Source: Hippopus hippopus (lineage: Eukaryota > Mollusca > Bivalvia > Cardiida > Cardiidae). From it: a stretch of DNA of 64,000 nt. Of this stretch, positions 53,756 to 64,000 are shown in pieces. Location of the stretch: the NCBI GenBank assembly GCA_946811185.2, contig OX328107.1:13977565-14041564 (forward strand), written 5' to 3'. Position numbers and translations under genes: made by a program. Under the pieces are notes generated by a model. That model made no database searches. It was given only the letters and a program-made list of their open reading frames with translations, and was not told the origin of the DNA. How positions within the stretch are numbered: the stretch's first letter is position 1; the number at the start of each line of letters is the position of its first letter.

Positions 53756-54487
53756 AGAATAGATGGTTGGTGTCTTGGATGGGTTAAGTTTATCGGGCAA
53801 GGCGGAGGAATTTATCTGGTGAGCCGAAGGCGAACCGGATAAATTTCGGAGCCGAGCCCGATAAACTTAACCCATCCAAGACACCAACCATCTATTCTAT
53901 TTATCCTGTCACTCACTGTAACGGAACAAAACAAAACAAACAAACGGGAAAAAAAACATTGATAAAGACCGTACCTTCAATAAATTTCCGGAGCCGAGCC
54001 TGATCGACTTTCTTAATCCAAGACACCAACCATCTATTTTATTTATCCTTTTTCTGAATTATAATCCAAAAATCCGACTAAATTGAACATTTCGCTCGAA
54101 ATAAGGCACATATTGACATCTTTCTCACTAGATCTATGAGAAACTTGAAATGAAGAACCGTGTTTACATAACCCTCTGGATATGCAGCTGTAATAATGAC
54201 GTCATGAATGATATTGGCTACGTCATAATTATCAAACGTGACGTATCTCCGCAGAAAAATATTGTGGCGGAGAAGACAATGTGTTTTAACATAACAGACT
54301 ATTAATTAAACGAGCAAAAGTATTCGCTAGCGATTGATTCATTCATTACGGCAGTAAGACGCTTGGTTGAAAATAGTCCCAGTCAGCAGGTGCGCACTTA
54401 GCGGTCATGTGACCAACTGACGGATAACAAAAAAAATATACGGCACCCTGTTATCCGTCAGGTAAACCCGGAAGTGACAGGATAAAA
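53756..54487. mobile_element. Foldback element with a 70-bp hairpin at its left end
   Basis: 53756-53898 is a near-perfect palindrome. The outer 43 bp of each arm (agaatagatggttggtgtct and on) match exactly, and the inner 27 bp match with about seven changes, with almost no loop. A second copy of the right arm lies at 53985-54050. The phrase tttatcctgtcac (53900-53912) is repeated inverted at 54475-54487 and could mark the element's end. No coding. Confidence 0.7.
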
Positions 54488-55600
54488 TTCATTATTTCAA
54501 TGGCCCTAGGTCAAATATCTATTGAATTAGAGCGTGCGAAGAATTTGTTTGTATGGGGTTTTACACTGTTCTGAATAATCTTTGAGTTATATCAGGATTA
54601 GTTTGCTTATTCATGTGCTTCCTAGGTATCACCAGTACTAGGCTAGAGCTCTGAAATGCCTTGCCCAAGGACATACCCACATGACCAGCGGCAGGGGTGG
54701 ATTAGAACCCACACAAGACACACCTTATTAGTCAAGAGTCAGACCCCCTTACCACTGCAACAAGCAGGACCCCTACAGCACAGAAACAATAGTTCCGCAA
54801 GAATTACAAAGTTCAAGGTGAGATAATTCTGCAAACAATCAGATACAATCCATGCCTAACAATCACAAATTTAATGATTGTGAGAATTAGAGCTTTTGCA
54901 GATACTGTGGGAAATTAAGAATAGTCATTAACTCCTTGATCGTAAATTTTCAAGAGTCAATTTTAACACTCTTGTGAAACACTAATGCCCCCTTATCAGC
55001 TATTTTAGGGAATATGACCTTGATAATTGACCTTAACCTTGTCAGCTGACCTTCACCTTGTCACCAGCAGATGAGTATTCATGCAATGTACCTTCATTCC
55101 AACAAGAGCACCGCATGCAGGTGCCAACGCTCGGCTGCAGGTGCTTGATAGTGAATAACAAAATCTAAGTCGAAAAAGGGCATAAAACTTACAAAACTGA
55201 ATTTAGAGTTACCTCCCTTAGGTATAGTATGGATAGCTATTTCATAGTGAACATGTATTCTGAGTTTTTTGTAAAGTAATAACAGAGATATTAACCAGGT
55301 TAAAGTTTGTCACGCCAACAACAACTCCAACAATGCCGACGACGACAAGGTGAGGACAATACCTCGACTTTTTGTTCCAAAACAGCCAAGCTAAAAAAGA
55401 GCATAGTAACTTAAAAAAGTAATGAAGTAATAGGAAAATGTTAAGATCCAGGTTAAGTTTTAGACAGACACATGGACAGACAGACGGACGGGCACCGGTA
55501 AGTGTGCCACCGATCTTATCGATGCGGGAGCATAAAATGGATGATTTAAGAGTTAATAGTTGGTAGTCCTCCATTTCATCACAATTATAAAGAGATCTTC
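54488..55600. other. No gene; SINE at 54625-54780 and mollusc-type repeats
   Basis: Beside the SINE listed separately, 54990-55100 contains 'tgacc' rich repeats. 55110-55540 contains 'agagttacctcccttaggta' and 'gacagacggacgggcaccgg' phrases, familiar from dispersed repeats in bivalve genomes (from memory). Nothing coding. Confidence 0.5.
54625..54780 (-). mobile_element. tRNA-derived SINE head
   Basis: On the minus strand the box-A-like gttgcagtggtaagg (near 54762-54747) and box-B-like gggttctaatcc (54710-54699) are spaced about 40 bp apart, as in an RNA polymerase III promoter. A 'cttgggcaaggcatt' block that is common in SINE bodies follows. Confidence 0.6.
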
Positions 55601-55607
55601 ATCCAAA

Positions 55608-58600
55608 TCAACAGTGATTTTTTTCGTAGTTTGACCTATTGTGGGCAATCACATTTTTCATTTTCAAATAGCTTTCTTCGTATGTTTGACAACCATGAAA
55701 AAGGTCAGTTTCTTCTTTTTTCCATGATGTAAAAGACATTATCAGTTGCCTATAATGACCCTCTTTATCAGCATTTAAAGCGATTGGCTGATAACGAATA
55801 ACTTTCTGTTTTTTTCTTTTTTTCAAAAGGGTACCATCTTTGAATTCAAATATCAAAGATGTATTCTCTGACTCATTATCGTTTTCTTGCATTAAATACA
55901 AAATGTCATCTTCAAAATCATGAGAATAATCTTCTTCTGGTAATTCCTCTTCAGTAGAACTAAGATGCTTATCCTTACAGTTTTCAAAGGATGCGTCAAA
56001 CCATGAAACAAAATCTGCATAACAATACTTATTAATTTCTTTTGGTCGTTTTTTGTAGCGTTTTAACGTGTTGTCAGATTCAACATTAGTGGATGTTTTA
56101 GGCAATTCCAACAAGCTAGAATAAGATTTGAGCAAAACTGTGCGACTCTTGGGTTCACTGGTTTCAATGAAAACTACATCTCTTGAACATTTCCTTAACG
56201 CCATTTGAAGTACCAAATATGCTGCTTCTTGTGCCCCTATCTCAACATGACTCAAAAACTGATTACCTATTCTCCTGACTTACTGCTTTATGTCACTGTC
56301 TTTCTTTTTAGCTTCATTACATGCATCATATAAAAGGTTGGACAAACCCCTTTTACCTTTTGAAATGTAAGAAACAATATATTAAACACAAGCATAAGGA
56401 TCAAGAATGTACTGAATATCCATGTTGGCTTCCCAACATTTCAATAGAATTTTGTTGTAGTTATTGATTCTGGTTTCTTCAAATGGGCGCTTTAAAAAAA
56501 ACTTTGGAAACAGACAGTGTCAAACGCAAAGCTTGAAGACAGGAATCCATATTGAGATCCAATTTGCTAAGAAAATCATCAAAACTTAACTGGCTGTCAG
56601 ATTTTAATTCAGATAAAAATTTAGCTACTTTCTGAAAGGCTTGTTGTCCAACAAGCTTTTCCACTTCATCAACTGGTGGATCCAACACTGTTGTGTATGG
56701 CATAGGAGGAATAGGAAAATTAAATCTACAAATAGCTTTTCCTTTCTTTCTGCATGTTCTGGCATGTCTGTGTGTTTGATAATTGACTAAATTTGCCATT
56801 CCTTTGTCTTTTTCACTTGACACATACTTTCCTATGAAACTTGCAACTTCCTTTTCATTGGTGTTATTGTAAACAGGTGCATTCTTAATCCAAACTAGTG
56901 AACATCAGGTGATCCTCTTTGTTGAAATGTTGAAATTCTATTCTGTAAAAGAAATCTATTATTTCTCCAATAGGCTTGATTTTATCCCTCATGACATGAA
57001 AAAGGAATGACTAGAACCTGTGATCAAAATACCGAGCACATGTCCCAGGATCAGATTTGATCAAAATGCATTTTTCTTTCCAGGTCAGACTTTCTACTTC
57101 TTCTGATGTCAATACTTTATTATGTACTAATTTAGACAGACATTTCAGCAATGGTGCACACTTTGTTTCAGCTGCTGAAAACGAACAGAACCAAGTTGGC
57201 ATTCCTAATTGTTTAATCATGGCAAAAACATCTTTTTTTGCCTGTTCCCAGTATGGTGGTGATCTTCTCAATGTTCTCAAAACTCTGAAACTATCATTTT
57301 GTTTAATTCATTATCTTCATCATTTTCAGACTTTTGCTGATTTTCATCCACTTCCATTTCGTTAACTGTTTTTTGCATCCAACTGCTGTCTATTTCAATA
57401 CCTTCTTTCTTAAATAATTTACTATTTAAGAAAGGAGCAATTAACCTTTCCTCCATTTGCGTAATCTTTAATTCTTCTGGGATTTTAGGAAATGTCATTT
57501 TATTTGCAACTGAACAAGCTGGGATCTTTCCCTGCTTGATAGCATTTTTACATGTGTTGCAAATCCACTCTTCATTATCAACACTGACTTTTTTTGTCAA
57601 ACAAATATTGACAAGACTTGATAATTGATTTACATGTGCTGACAGAATGCTTGAAAAATAACTGTGAGCAGCAAGAACATATGTACTTTGGACCTTCTTT
57701 GATTTTTGACTGAAATAAGTTATGAAGCTTTGTGAAAGATTTCTCTTCAATAATTTTATCTAAAATTGTTTCTCCAAAGGATTGATTACATGATCCGTTG
57801 TTATCAGAATTGACCAATGAAGAGAAAGCATTTTTCCCTCCAATGCTTTGAGAACCAATATATTCTATGCTTCTATTGTTGCTTTTTTCAAATTCAAGTG
57901 AATATTTTACATGTTTAGACCCTCTTCCATGCTGACATTCAAAAGTTATTTTTCTTTTACGGTTAAAGAAGTCATTTGACAGGGTAGAGGAAAGTTTGAT
58001 TAAAGTAGGCGATTTTAACAAATGAGGTTTGCAAAAAACTCTCTTTTGTTTATTCATTACAATATGATGCAAGTCGAACTGCATAACACTAAGAGTTGAA
58101 CCAGTCAGAGAAGCTGTCAAATTTCGTAACTAAATGCAAACTTCAGACAAATTCTGAACAACTCCTAAAATGCATCTTCCTGTACCAGAGGGTATACCGT
58201 TACCATCACGTGCATGAGGTTCAAACAAAAAAAATCTTGAAGAGTTATATATGATCCCAGTTGCAAATTCAACACTTACGAAAATCATGCATTTGTAAAT
58301 ATCATCATTACATATATTTGCAATTGATTCCTCTAAGGAAAAGAAGGGTCTATTTGGTTGAACATTTGGACAAAGTAATCCACTAAATGTTGAAAAAGTG
58401 CGAATGTGAATTACATCCTTGTAAAATTTTAGATGACATGGAATATCAGAAGGATGCAAGAATCCATTTTCATGAATTATGTCATTTGCTATTCTCACAT
58501 AAAGAACATCACCAATTTGTAATATCCGATTCAGTATACTCTTACAGCAAGTTTGAATCTGTCTTATATGTCCTTGAAAAAACATCATCAAAAAAGCAAA

Positions 58601-58645
58601 ACAATTTGCACTGCTTACCTCTTGAGAAATCAGAAAACATTTCAT
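55608..58645 (-). mobile_element. Helitron remnant: N-terminal and Rep region
   Basis: Minus strand, several frames in order. 58645-58130 has the FEPHARDGNGIPSGTGR block. 58120-57578 and 57750-57277 have the CSCCSQLF and EWICNTCKNAIKQGKIP zinc-binding parts. 57280-57011 has YWEQAKKDVFAMIKQLGMPT and ARYFDHRF. 56823-56479 has YQTHRHARTCRKKG, and 56255-55608 has EAAYLVLQMALR and SEPKSRTVLLK. This is the Helitron helicase-like N domain and Rep region. The HUH motif near 56898-56906 reads P-Asp-V-His: the first His codon is GAT. The PIF1-type helicase is missing. Rolling-circle transposition is therefore impossible for this copy. Confidence 0.88.
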
Positions 58646-58653
58646 CTCCTTGA

Positions 58654-59155
58654 TGAAAGTCAGAGATACAAATTATGTTTAAAGCCATTGTGACATTGAC
58701 TCCTGAAATCACAGTTTATGAAATCTGATTTTCTCTGATCAACTATCACTAGATTTTGCAAATGAAGGATTTTTTAAGACTACATTGTATTTAAAGTACA
58801 TTAACCCAGAAAGGTTCATATTATCAAATTCTTCTAACTTCCAAGATTTATTTTACTTGCTGACATGATCTGACATTCTCAATCAAAACTCTCTCCAAGT
58901 CATGTTCTCCAATAGATATCACTCTCCAAGTTGTGTATTATTCTCAATTCATGTATCTCATCTTCAAGTGTTCAATTATCTCCAAGCAGTTTGTTTAAAA
59001 ACAGATCTCGTAAGGAACCATACTCTATTTGATAGAAGACACAAAAACAAGCAAAAACACTGTGTTTTACAGAATTTGTATGTACAAATCAAAATGTTTA
59101 AATATTTAGATGTCAGTACACACAGACATAGATCTACTCAATATTAAATAACTTG
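58654..59155. other. No recognisable gene
   Basis: AT-rich with short 'ctctccaagt' repeats (58880-58940). Only a weak 81-codon frame without pattern. Confidence 0.5.
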
Positions 59156-59159
59156 GGCA

Positions 59160-59360
59160 GAAAAGAAACTTAAAAAATTGTTCCATAAAAACCCAATAAG
59201 TCGAGCACATAGTAGAGGACAGAAATTCAAAATTTTGGAAACAAACTGCCACACAAATTTGAGGAAAAATGTTTCTCAATGGGAATTATTAAACATTGGA
59301 ATAATCTGCCTGGGGACCTAGTAAATGCCAAGAATGTAGAAATAGTTTTAATATTCTAAA
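59160..59360 (+). mobile_element. LINE ORF2 C-terminal remnant
   Basis: The plus-strand reading near 59270-59345 gives FSMGIIKHWNNLPGDLVNA, the typical 'W-N-x-L-P' block near the end of non-LTR reverse transcriptases (jockey/CR1-like). Upstream codons contain stops. The element is a short 3' fragment. Confidence 0.6.
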
Positions 59361-61313
59361 CGAAGTTAAGTTTTATCTCGAGTGTTATTATGGGACGAAA
59401 GCGGGGACATTCAGGAAGCTAAAGAAGAAAAGAATCCAAAAGATATCAGCCTAGAAACAGGTACACAGATCAGTTTAAAAATGTCAGTTAATCTGACAGA
59501 AATTTTGTAAATAAAACATTCTGTAAAATGCTTATCCGAGGGCACGACACCGAGAAAGAAGCTTGGCGAGAAAACGTCGCATGGGAAAATCGTTCAAATT
59601 GACCTAGTTCGGATTGCACACATTACGGATAGCAACCTGTTTTACATTTAAGAATACACACGTGAAAATTGCAAGCACCATGATAAGAGTATGTACATGT
59701 CATGTGTACGAGGATGGCCAACCAGAATTTGATCCGAGGTGCGACTAATCGCATTCGGGCAAAGCGATATCAATTCTATTTACTCCTTATTATCGATGTC
59801 GTAGTAGAAATGGTATTGTGTAACATTTAGTATAAAGACTAATTTGACAAATGAGTTCCCATTTTTTCACTTACCATCATTCGTCTTTTTTGATGAAATC
59901 GTCCTTCCTTCTTCCGTTGATCAACGCTTTGCACACGCTTTAGATGTAGTAACCTTGAGCGACAGATTGTAAAGATCGAATACAATGGTCACAAAATATC
60001 GAGCAAATAGATTTAAATTTTTCATTTCAAATAATTCATTAATAATGCAGCGAATGTTTTGTATTTTACTATTTGTTAAGTGAAGAAAGTAATCATAACT
60101 TTTGGAACTATATTTATTAGCCTAGCGTCAGGTAGTAATACGGCCCCTCGAAAAACCGTAATACTACGATTGCTTTACGGAAATAGAAAGTGGTATCAGG
60201 GACAGTAATCATGTCTATAATACGAGAGAAAACACACACTCGTCAGTTATTAAAGGGTCGTAATACCCTTGCAATTCCATGGCATTTTACAGATGAAAGT
60301 TTTGAGGAAAGAAAAGCATTCATACCGTGTGATAAGCAATCTCTATATATACTTGGGAAACTAGTTGTTTTGGCGGACTCAGCGATATAGAGTGGACACA
60401 CCGTCCAACATTTTGTCTGAAAGTAGTCCGGAAAAGGCAGCTTACGATCGCTATAGGCAAGGGAATCCCTTGAGAGGGCTTCCCTGGCCGAAAAATGACT
60501 GAAAAATACTGTTATGCTGTTTTATTTGAAAAAGCACCATTTTTAACAATTAATTCCATAACCATTTCTCTAAATTTGCATAATATGATATCACATGTTA
60601 TATAATATGAAATGTCTTCTTTCTTTTGCCGGTTAAATTATCCATCTACGTCATCTAACTATGATGTTTTTGAAATGACAGGGGATTTAGTTTTGGATAA
60701 TTAAATCCATACAATGACTGTCATATTTATCTTATGCAGAACAATATTTTAGTTTGAAAAGGTACGCCACTGGGGCCTTCCACCAACTGCCTGCTTGGAC
60801 AAATTATAAGATAGTTTTGTCTTTTCTAAATACATCAGTTCGGCACAAACCCAAGTAGTCTACACCAACAACCTTCTAAATATTATTTTGTATTTTTTTT
60901 TTCTATCCTTCTCGCTAACAGCCTACCCCCCCCCCTTTTTTTTTTACTCTTTTTCCTTTCTTTTTTGTCATCTAACTATTTTACTTACAGTGTAGCTCAA
61001 TAATTCTTTAATGTATGACAAAATTTTAGTTATGTGAAAGCATTGCAGTTGACAAATAAATGCAACGAAAAAAATTTTAGTTGTTTTATATAAAGTTGGT
61101 AGGTATTGTTGGAGAAGGAGATAAGGCTGGTTTCCGGCATTATCTCTTCCTTCAACAAACATTTTCGAGGGATTAGCTTTGGTGTGTTACGTATCAAGAT
61201 AGTATAGTAAGAGGTTAAATACATTTTTTTTTTTTGTACTGTTGTGTCTGTAACACGTTAAAAATGTACTATACTTGTCTAGCTTAATAAAAATCTTAAA
61301 TTTAAAAATGAAA

Positions 61314-61350
<37 letters not shown>

Positions 61351-61802
61351 ACGTCAAGTACAAGCGGAATGGCATCAAAAAGACCAAATGTCTACTTTGT
61401 TATATGTTTTACAAGTTTGGGAAGTGCTAGTTAGCACAGTACCCTTAGCCACAGCAGATGTGTTTTAATTCACACTTGATTTGGTGAATTGTGAAGTATA
61501 ATATACCAGTTAATGAGTTTGTATGACACCAAGTATGTCAGGAAACAAATAAGTGTCCAGTTTTCATTTTGTTTGTATGGTGTAAAATGGTCCAAAAAAT
61601 GTCTTGTCCGTAGACACCTTTGTTTTTATTGCAGACTGAAAGAGTAAGGTGATGTTCATGTGGATTACAAGTGGGTGTTAGCACTAAGTTCACATAGGAA
61701 ACATAAGGATTGTTTCTAACAGAAAGGGATTATGAGTCTTCGAATACAAAAATGTCTTGTCCGTAGACACGTCTTGTCCGTAGACACTAAAACTTAATGT
61801 CT
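59361..61802. other. No gene; palindromes, homopolymers and small repeats
   Basis: Includes the perfect palindrome at 60132-60167, T- and C-runs at 60890-60950, the palindrome at 61105-61170 related to 50786-51194, a poly(A) run at about 61318-61347, and three copies of gtcttgtccgtagacac (about 61603, 61750, 61769). Confidence 0.6.
60132..60167. repeat. Perfect 12-bp inverted repeat
   Basis: gtagtaatacgg at 60132-60143 and ccgtaatactac at 60156-60167, with a 12-base loop. It is in a gene-free region. Confidence 0.8.
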
Positions 61803-62022
61803 ACTTAAGAATCCTTAAATGAAAACAATCTTAAAATTGAAAACTATATTTCAATGTCTTTCGTAAAAAGAGAGTTATTAGCGAAAATGTGGTTTGCACA
61901 CCTGTGCGAGTTTATGAAATCTTCGATAAACCGGATGTGACGTAGGAAGTGTGACCCACACATTTATTTCGGTTTCTGTGTACTGTTAATTTGCTCTGAT
62001 ACTGACTTTTTTCTCACAACCT
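61803..62022. mobile_element. Dispersed repeat R1, third copy (truncated)
   Basis: 220 bp nearly identical to 8737-8957, starting taagaatccttaaatgaaaa and ending at cttttttctcacaac. Here the following 'cttatcctcc' part is replaced by unrelated DNA, so it is a 5' fragment. Confidence 0.85.
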
Positions 62023-62059
62023 ATATATACTTTTAGAAAATTGCCATAAATACCATGGC

Positions 62060-62545
62060 CTCTATGACATTGGAATAAATTTATATGATTAATTTGTCAA
62101 AGGCTTTACGAAAATCTATATATGACCGCCTTGTTTAGATAAATATTTTTGTATTATAGCTTGTATCGAAAACAAGTAGAGTAATTTCTGAACCCGGCCT
62201 GTGCTTCGTCAGTTATATTGTTATCCTCCGCCCATTTACATAATCTTGAACTTATAAAGTCTGAAAATACATGTATTTTAAACATGGATGTTGTGATTGA
62301 TATACCACGATAATTTGCCGTATCATTATTATCTCCTGATTTATATATTGGACAAATTATTGAAAAATCGGAGTAATTTCGTGCAGCGTTGCCTTGTAAA
62401 AGTCAGACGGTAATCCTTCAATACCTGCGCTTTTACCAATGGTTAAACTAGTTATAGCCTTTTCAGTTTCACTCAAACATATATGATCATTAAGAAAATC
62501 TGCGTGTAGTTTACCCGAAGTAGAAGTGGAAGTCCTTTTCTTCAA
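62060..62545 (-). mobile_element. LINE reverse transcriptase fragment (L1-like)
   Basis: The minus frame 62545-62357 has AITSLTIGKSAGIEGLPSDF and ITPIF, the conserved start of the reverse transcriptase fingers. Further down, in other frames, come NYRGISITTSMFKI, WAEDNNITDEAQAGFR and DFRKAFD (near 62115). The catalytic YxDD region is beyond the visible homology. Several stops. Confidence 0.85.
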
Positions 62546-64000
62546 AAATGATAATGTACATAATAATGGGTAGTGATCAGACTCGTCTCGTTCTTCTGGT
62601 AAGGATGTATGTCTTGATGATATCTCAGATGATTTTCAGAATGGGTCATGTCGGGTCAAAAACTAGGTCACTGGGTCAAATCGTAGAAAAACCTTGTGTA
62701 CGCTCTAATATCCTTGAAAGTTGCTACTTTGTAATAATTATACAGAGTCAAAAAGACTGTAGTTTGATAAAAAATAATAAACAATACTTTTACCTTCGTT
62801 AGAAATACATGTATAATTCTCCATAATATCATCAGATAGGCGACCATTCGTAATATGCATATCATTTGCTCTGACCAGTTTTTAAAAACTCTAGAAACAA
62901 AATTGTTATATTTTTCTGTGACAAATACATTTACACCCCTCCCCCCCCCCTTTTTTTTTTTTTCAAATAGCTTTAGATTTTTGGACTCGAATATTATCAT
63001 AATGAACATATCCTTTCAAAAGGTTTGCAAATTCGTTAGACCTACTACTCCAGGATTCGCAGAGAGGGACAATATCAAAAGTCATTAGGTAATCGACTAA
63101 ATCAGAATTATTTTCATATTTTCTTAAACCTTATACATTCCATGAAATTATCTTTATGTATTCGTGAGAGCCTTGGCCAAATGCCTATGGAAATGAAACC
63201 TCATTTACGTACTAGCACAAGATACATGCTCCTGAATGTCACACGATTCATTTGCGTAAGAGGTGTTGCTTGTTGTGTCATTAGCCAGGTTCAGATGAAT
63301 GTATAACAATGACCCAAAACATATTGGTAACAGATATTTTACGAAAGAAAGCCCACAGGACAAAGGAAAACTTTGGTTGCTCTGGCCGATAGTGCAGGTC
63401 AAGATAGAAAAAGCAATTTTCATACCGTTTCCGTACATTATATATCTTAAACCCTGCATTTTGAAATACGTCGTCACTTGGCTAGAGACGAGAAGAAGAC
63501 AGATATACCACCCTCAAAAAAAAAACAAGTTTGTTTCCCTGCACATAATAACTGATTTACCCAGATAAACGCTTTAGCCACAGATCCAGATCTAGATTGC
63601 TCCACTTGTGTGTCAAGTGTGCTGAGATTAGTTTAAGGCGATACTTGTCCTTTACTGGCTGTATACAAACTATAAAGGCTGTACTTGTAATGTGCTGTAG
63701 CTTCTGACTTTGTTGGACGTCCACACAATAGGTTGTCAGGTGAGAGAGTGATCCACTAGAAATACTGCTTTCCTATATCAATTTTCCCCGCCACTTTGGT
63801 TTCGCGGCGATGCTGGTACCTAGCCTTACTACATTCCCCCCGACTTTCTCCAAGAAGGCTTCAGCGGTAGCTGACGGATTCTAATTTGGGGGATTTATTC
63901 CCAAAGGGGAGTGGGAACCATTCCTTGGATCTCAACTCAAAAACCCGTGGCATGAAGCCGCTGAAATTGCCCCTTAAGTGGACTAGAAGCCGCACAAGAA
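62546..64000. other. No recognisable gene
   Basis: 62640-62705 is an inverted unit of the 45.4-kb tandem repeat (aaaactaggtcactgggtca). 62940-62962 is a C/T homopolymer pair. Short frames near 63205-63568 are on both strands and lack pattern. The last 300 bp are more GC-rich but not recognisably coding. Confidence 0.5.

Overview
The window reads as nuclear DNA of an invertebrate animal, most likely a bivalve mollusc. The reasons are spliceosomal introns with GT/AG ends, AATAAA signals, and several families of short-period satellite-like repeats (units around 'gaccttgacctt' and 'cttgtccggagcataac') of the kind common in bivalve genomes. There are also Kolobok, mariner, Helitron, LINE and SINE remnants. 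The species call is inference. I see no confident ordinary host gene; almost everything recognisable comes from mobile elements.

Left part (1-15 kb): two tandem-repeat blocks, then a Polinton/Maverick-type element (here P1) with its genes on the plus strand: an intron-containing protein-primed DNA polymerase B, a small basic ORF, a packaging ATPase, a retroviral-type integrase with chromodomain, a two-helix membrane protein, a minor-capsid candidate, a core-type ORF, the double-jelly-roll major capsid protein (MCP) and an adenain-like protease. Facing it on the minus strand, with poly(A) signals about 20 bp apart, are a TBP-like ORF and a gene joining two PC4-like domains to a death domain. 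This minus-strand set is the most unusual content of the window. A 2.2-kb Kolobok-like element with a TTAA duplication splits the integrase.

Middle part (15.6-41 kb): remnants of a second, different Polinton-like type, in at least four pieces. A is 15.7-22.3 kb, B is 22.3-34.8 kb and most complete, C is 35-37.1 kb, and D is a polymerase only, 38.9-41.0 kb. B carries, on the minus strand, a polymerase with an endonuclease-VII-like insert, the MCP, a basic amphipathic ORF, several conserved unknown ORFs, a dUTPase-like ORF, a penton-like ORF, the end of a packaging ATPase and an SSB-like ORF. On the plus strand it carries a parvovirus-VP1-like phospholipase A2, a chromodomain integrase, a protease and a fibre made of YVD-ending repeats. 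Together these would supply replication (PolB, SSB), integration (integrase), packaging (ATPase), capsid assembly (MCP, penton, protease) and entry (fibre, PLA2). Nearly every gene has frameshifts, stops or deletions, so the copies are dead or dying. A mariner remnant separates C from D.

Right part (41-64 kb): low-complexity DNA, an internally deleted Polinton fragment related to P1 (P3: ATPase, zinc-finger/core ORF, protease tail), and satellite-like blocks. Then come a 3.7-kb Kolobok-like element with a THAP gene, an OB-fold fragment, a foldback element, a tRNA-derived SINE, a degraded Helitron, and two LINE fragments. Long stretches here have no gene that I can see.
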